DNA from: Pirellulales bacterium | GTDB taxonomy: Bacteria; Planctomycetota; Planctomycetia; Pirellulales; JAEUIK01 | Direction: 5' to 3' | Length of the DNA stretch: 64,000 nucleotides | NCBI GenBank assembly: GCA_019636335.1 | Contig: JAHBXR010000018.1 | Span: 62,001-126,000 of the forward strand | In this document: positions 60,866 through 64,000 of the stretch, piece after piece | Layout: every line of letters starts with the position of its first letter | How positions within the stretch are numbered: the first letter of the stretch is position 1 | Made by a program: the position numbers and the translations under genes | The notes under the pieces: model-generated | Told to the model about the DNA's origin: nothing | The model's database searches: none | The model's input: the letters and a program-made list of their open reading frames with translations, nothing else

Positions 60866-62320
60866 CTAGTCGTGGGTAATCCAGGCATTCGGAAAGCGTT
60901 GCTGCAGCGCGAAGAGGCCGGCCTGGGTGACCTTGGTGTTGCGCAGGTGGAGCTCGCTGAGCTCGGGCAATCGATGCAGGCTGACGAGACCAGCATCGGT
61001 GATGGCGGTGCCCGACAGATTCAGATCGTAGAGCTTGTTGAGCTTGGCGAGGTGCGTCAGTCCGGCGTCGGTGATGGCGGTATGCGAGAGGTCGAGCGAG
61101 ACCAGTTGTGTGAAGGGTTGGAGATGGGCCATCCCGGCGTCGGTAATACGAGTTCGCGCGAGTTCCAACGACGTGAGGGCCGTCAGGGGGGCGAGTGCCT
61201 TGAGCGCCGCATCGCCGATCCGCGTGCGCGTGAGATTCAAATCGGTGAGGCTAACGATCGCGCTGAGCGATTTCGCCGCCCCGTCGGAGATTTGCGTTTC
61301 GTCCAGTTGCAGGCTGTTGAGCCGCCCCAGTGAGGCCAAATGGGCCACGCCCGAATTGTTGGCCACCGACTGCGACAGGTCGAGCGATTCGAGCGACGGA
61401 AGATTGGCCACGTATTGCAGATCGTCGTTCTTGAAGCGTCCCCGCGAGAGCACGATGCCGTTCAGGCGATGGAGCCGTTGCAGATGTACTAGCGAGCCGG
61501 CGGCCAGCTTGAGGCCCGACAGATCGAGCCAGGTCAGACGTCGCGCGTTGGCCAGTGCGGCCAGGCCGGGTCCCTGCACCTTCGTGTCGCGGAGTTCCAG
61601 GTAGTTCAGCTTCCGCAGTTGCGACAGGTGCTGGAGTCCCTCGTCGCCGACCTTGGTGCCGGCCAGATTGAGCGATTCGAGCCGGTACCAGCGCGCGACG
61701 TGGGCGAGCGCCTCGCTTTGCAGCCGCGTGTCGCTCAACTCGACCGTAGCGAGCGATTTGAAGTTCGTCAGGTGTGCGAGGCCCGAGCCGTCGATATCAG
61801 CGCCGGACAGGTTGAGATAGCCGAGCTTTTCGAGGGTCGCCAGCGGCGCGAGGCCGGCATCGGTGATGCGTGTCTGGTCGAGATAGAGCTGCTCGAGCTG
61901 ATCGAGCGGCGCGAGATACTTGAGCCCGGCGTCGGTGATGGCGGTATCGGTCAGCGACAGCAATTTGAGGCGTGGAAACTTCGCCAGATCCGCCAACTGT
62001 TCGTCGGTCACCTGGGTTTCGTCGAGCGTGATCCCGGTGATTGGTCGACCGGAATGATGCTCCTCGAGGATACCGACCTGTGGCTCGAAGTCGTTGTCGT
62101 AATCAATGCTGCCACCGAGGTACTCGAAGCGGCGCGCCGCGAGCTCGGCCGCGGAGGGGGCCGCGTCGAGTCTCAGCACGAGCTGCACGAATCCGGCGCA
62201 GAGCAACGTCGGCAGGGCCAGGATCGCCAAGACGATCAGCGTCCATCGCAGCGCGCGGTTCGACGAGCTTGTGCTGGCCGGGTCGGCCGCCGTGTAGTCG
62301 TATTGCGTGATCGTGTCCAA
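60866..62320 (-). CDS. Leucine-rich-repeat membrane protein
   Basis: 484 residues. One transmembrane segment (WTLIVLAILALPTLLCAGF) near residue 25-45, then about fourteen LRRs of the ~24-residue form LxxLxLxxTxITDAGLxxL, of the bacterial RNI-like type. The start is a TTG at 62320, with AGGAG nine bases upstream, leaving a short N-terminal cytoplasmic stretch; the ORF could be read to an ATG at 62476, but that part lacks protein character. LRRs mediate protein or carbohydrate contact; partner unknown. Confidence 0.85.
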   Translation of the reverse strand: MDTITQYDYTAADPASTSSSNRALRWTLIVLAILALPTLLCAGFVQLVLRLDAAPSAAELAARRFEYLGGSIDYDNDFEPQVGILEEHHSGRPITGITLDETQVTDEQLADLAKFPRLKLLSLTDTAITDAGLKYLAPLDQLEQLYLDQTRITDAGLAPLATLEKLGYLNLSGADIDGSGLAHLTNFKSLATVELSDTRLQSEALAHVARWYRLESLNLAGTKVGDEGLQHLSQLRKLNYLELRDTKVQGPGLAALANARRLTWLDLSGLKLAAGSLVHLQRLHRLNGIVLSRGRFKNDDLQYVANLPSLESLDLSQSVANNSGVAHLASLGRLNSLQLDETQISDGAAKSLSAIVSLTDLNLTRTRIGDAALKALAPLTALTSLELARTRITDAGMAHLQPFTQLVSLDLSHTAITDAGLTHLAKLNKLYDLNLSGTAITDAGLVSLHRLPELSELHLRNTKVTQAGLFALQQRFPNAWITHD

Positions 62321-62511
62321 CGCCGGTGCTCCTGCCTGTCTCCAGGAACACAGATTAACAGACGCAAGGCTCCGGATGAACGTGGAGCAGCGATTCTGTC
62401 CGGGCGCCAATCCGGCCAGCCGATCGAAGCCTGCCATGCCGTGGCCGCGGAGGTCCTCCGCAGCCACGGGTGGCAATTACGTGTCCTTGCTGGAGCGGCG
62501 CGAAACCGGAA

Positions 62512-64000
62512 CTAGCGCCGCGGCTTGAGCACGACGACGCCCAAGGGGGGCAGCGTCAGTTCGAGTCGCGCCGGGCGGCCGTGGTGCGGCTCGGGCACCG
62601 AGAAGGCGCCGGGACCATTCCCCACGTTGCTGCCGGCGTAGTACATCGAGTCGCTATTGGCGACCTCTTCGAACCAGGCCACCTCGGGCACGCCGATGCA
62701 ATAGTGCTGGCGCACGACGGGCGTAAAGTTGCACGCCACGACGAGGTAATTGTTCGGATCCTTCGCCTTGCGGATGTAGCTCAGCGTGCTTTCGTCGTAC
62801 GAGTGGCAATCGATCCACTCGAAGCCGTGATGGTCGAAGTCGACCTCGAACAAGGCCGGCTCGCGGCGGTAGAGGTGATTCAGGTCGGCGACCCACTTCT
62901 GCAGGCCACGATGCGAATCCCACTGCAGCAGATCCCACTGTAGGCAGGTGTCGTGGTTCCACTCGTTCCACTGGCCGAACTCGCCCCCCATGAAGAGCAG
63001 CTTCTTGCCGGGGTGCGTCCACATGTAGCCGTAGAGCAGGCGCAGGTTGGCAAACCGCTGCCACAAGTCCCCCTGCATCTGGTCGAGCAACGATCCCTTG
63101 CCGTGGACTACTTCGTCGTGCGAGAGGGGCAGGATGAAGTTCTCGGTGAAGGCGTAGATCAAGCTGAACGTGAGCTCGTCGTGATGATACTTGCGGTGGA
63201 TCGCTTCGTGGTGCATGTACTGGCGCGTGTCGTTCATCCAGCCCATGTTCCACTTCAGGCTGAACCCGAGCCCACCCAGGTAGGTGGGACGAGAAACGCT
63301 CGGCCAGGCGGTCGACTCTTCGGCGATCGTCAGCACGCCCGGGTGTTGCAGATGGATCTGCTCGTTGAACTCCTTGAGCAACGACACGGCGGGGAGATTC
63401 TCGCGACCGCCGAATTCGTTGGGGATCCACTCACCTTCGTTGCGACTGTAGTCCAGGTAGAGCATCGAGGCGACGGCGTCGACCCGCAGCCCGTCGATGT
63501 GGTACCGCTCGAGCCAGAAGAGGGCGTTCGACAAGAGGAAGTTGCGCACTTCGCAACGACCGTAGTTGAAGATCAACGTGCCCCAGTCGCGATGTTCGCC
63601 CTGGCGCGGGTCGGCATGCTCGTACAGGTGCGTGCCGTCGAACAGTCGCAAACCGTGGTCGTCGCGCGGGAAGTGGGCCGGCACCCAGTCGAGCACCACG
63701 CCGATGCCGTGCTGATGGCAGTAGTCGACGAAGTACATGAAATCGTCGGGGGTGCCGTAGCGCGACGTCGCGGCGAAGTAGCCGGTGGTCTGATATCCCC
63801 AACTCCCCGTGAAGGGGTGCTCGCTGATCGGCAACAGCTCGAGGTGGGTGTAGCCCATCTCGTGGCAATAGTCGACCAACTGGTGGGCGAGGTCGCGATA
63901 GCCGAGCCATTTCTCGGGCTGATCGGGGGAGCGGCGCCAGCTTCCCAGATGCACTTCGTAGAAGGACATCGGCGCGTCGAGCGCGTTGTGCCGCACGCGG
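62512..64000 (-). CDS. glgB: 1,4-alpha-glucan branching enzyme, C-terminal part (5' end beyond window)
   Basis: About 494 residues of GlgB are visible; the N-terminal third lies past the right edge. GlgB makes alpha-1,6 branches in glycogen. Seen in the GH13 domain: [40 protein letters not shown] (nucleophile Asp), [11 protein letters not shown] (acid/base Glu), [13 protein letters not shown] (third Asp), then a C-terminal beta domain ending in [12 protein letters not shown]. Intact to its stop codon at 62512. Confidence 0.95.
   Translation of the reverse strand, partial: RVRHNALDAPMSFYEVHLGSWRRSPDQPEKWLGYRDLAHQLVDYCHEMGYTHLELLPISEHPFTGSWGYQTTGYFAATSRYGTPDDFMYFVDYCHQHGIGVVLDWVPAHFPRDDHGLRLFDGTHLYEHADPRQGEHRDWGTLIFNYGRCEVRNFLLSNALFWLERYHIDGLRVDAVASMLYLDYSRNEGEWIPNEFGGRENLPAVSLLKEFNEQIHLQHPGVLTIAEESTAWPSVSRPTYLGGLGFSLKWNMGWMNDTRQYMHHEAIHRKYHHDELTFSLIYAFTENFILPLSHDEVVHGKGSLLDQMQGDLWQRFANLRLLYGYMWTHPGKKLLFMGGEFGQWNEWNHDTCLQWDLLQWDSHRGLQKWVADLNHLYRREPALFEVDFDHHGFEWIDCHSYDESTLSYIRKAKDPNNYLVVACNFTPVVRQHYCIGVPEVAWFEEVANSDSMYYAGSNVGNGPGAFSVPEPHHGRPARLELTLPPLGVVVLKPRR

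Overview
The window is high-GC bacterial chromosome. Its gene content points to a planctomycete, probably of the Pirellulales type. The indicators are a Planctomycetes-Verrucomicrobia (PVM) type bacterial microcompartment (BMC) locus, a DUF1559 prepilin-like protein, a PEP-CTERM secreted protein, a giant PVC-type glucose/sorbosone-dehydrogenase-like protein with HEAT repeats and a cytochrome c motif, an LRR membrane protein, several Tat-secreted proteins, and many small Tyr/Pro-rich exported proteins. No plasmid, phage, integrase, transposase or CRISPR array was seen.

Layout. 1-9 kb holds small secreted proteins, a pirin, a halogenase-like flavoprotein, a DUF1570-like zinc-protease homolog, a TPR exported protein and a CehA/McbA-type metallohydrolase. 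9-19 kb holds a Ldh/YiaK-family dehydrogenase, murD, tRNA-Gln(CTG), a serine-hydrolase/VanX-type dipeptidase fusion, queG and a Tat-secreted hypothetical protein. 19-23.3 kb has a coupled AidB-like acyl-CoA dehydrogenase plus acyl-adenylating enzyme pair, a palindrome-rich repeat, and the RNase P RNA gene (rnpB), which carries only spurious ORFs. 23.4-30.4 kb has a ribbon-helix-helix protein, two tandem thioredoxin-fold lipoproteins, a carotenoid oxygenase, a GT87-like membrane glycosyltransferase and an HD-domain protein.

30.6-40.9 kb is the centrepiece: a one-strand BMC locus. It reads, in order of transcription: DeoR regulator, PduL phosphotransacylase, two BMC-H shell proteins, acetate-kinase homolog, BMC-P, CoA-acylating aldehyde dehydrogenase, BMC-P, a RpiB-like protein of unknown role, BMC-P, class II aldolase, lactate/malate-type dehydrogenase, and a DhnA-like class I aldolase-fold protein. 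Five of these proteins carry terminal amphipathic helices that look like encapsulation peptides. By analogy with the known planctomycete BMC for L-fucose/L-rhamnose breakdown, the aldolase would release L-lactaldehyde inside the shell; the aldehyde dehydrogenase, PduL and the kinase would then convert it to lactyl-CoA, lactyl-phosphate and lactate plus ATP. No sugar isomerase, kinase or transporter is in the window. The kinase's acyl-pocket substitutions, the RpiB-like protein and the second aldolase-fold protein are the least explained parts.

41-64 kb holds a GNAT acetyltransferase, purN, a eukaryote-like (type 2) ileS, an HTH/Fic pair with an AT-rich promoter, a metal-ABC binding protein and ATPase with no adjacent permease, a poly-Asn exported protein, an XRE/periplasmic-binding-protein regulator, a PEP-CTERM protein, a TiaS-like archaeal-type protein, a DUF1559 pseudopilin, trmL, the PVC-type cytochrome protein, an LRR protein and the 3' part of glgB.

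Several dispersed palindromic intergenic repeat families run through the window, notably a two-armed GTCAGGTACGGCGTACCTGAC element. In three places its edge supplies the stop codon of the neighbouring gene.
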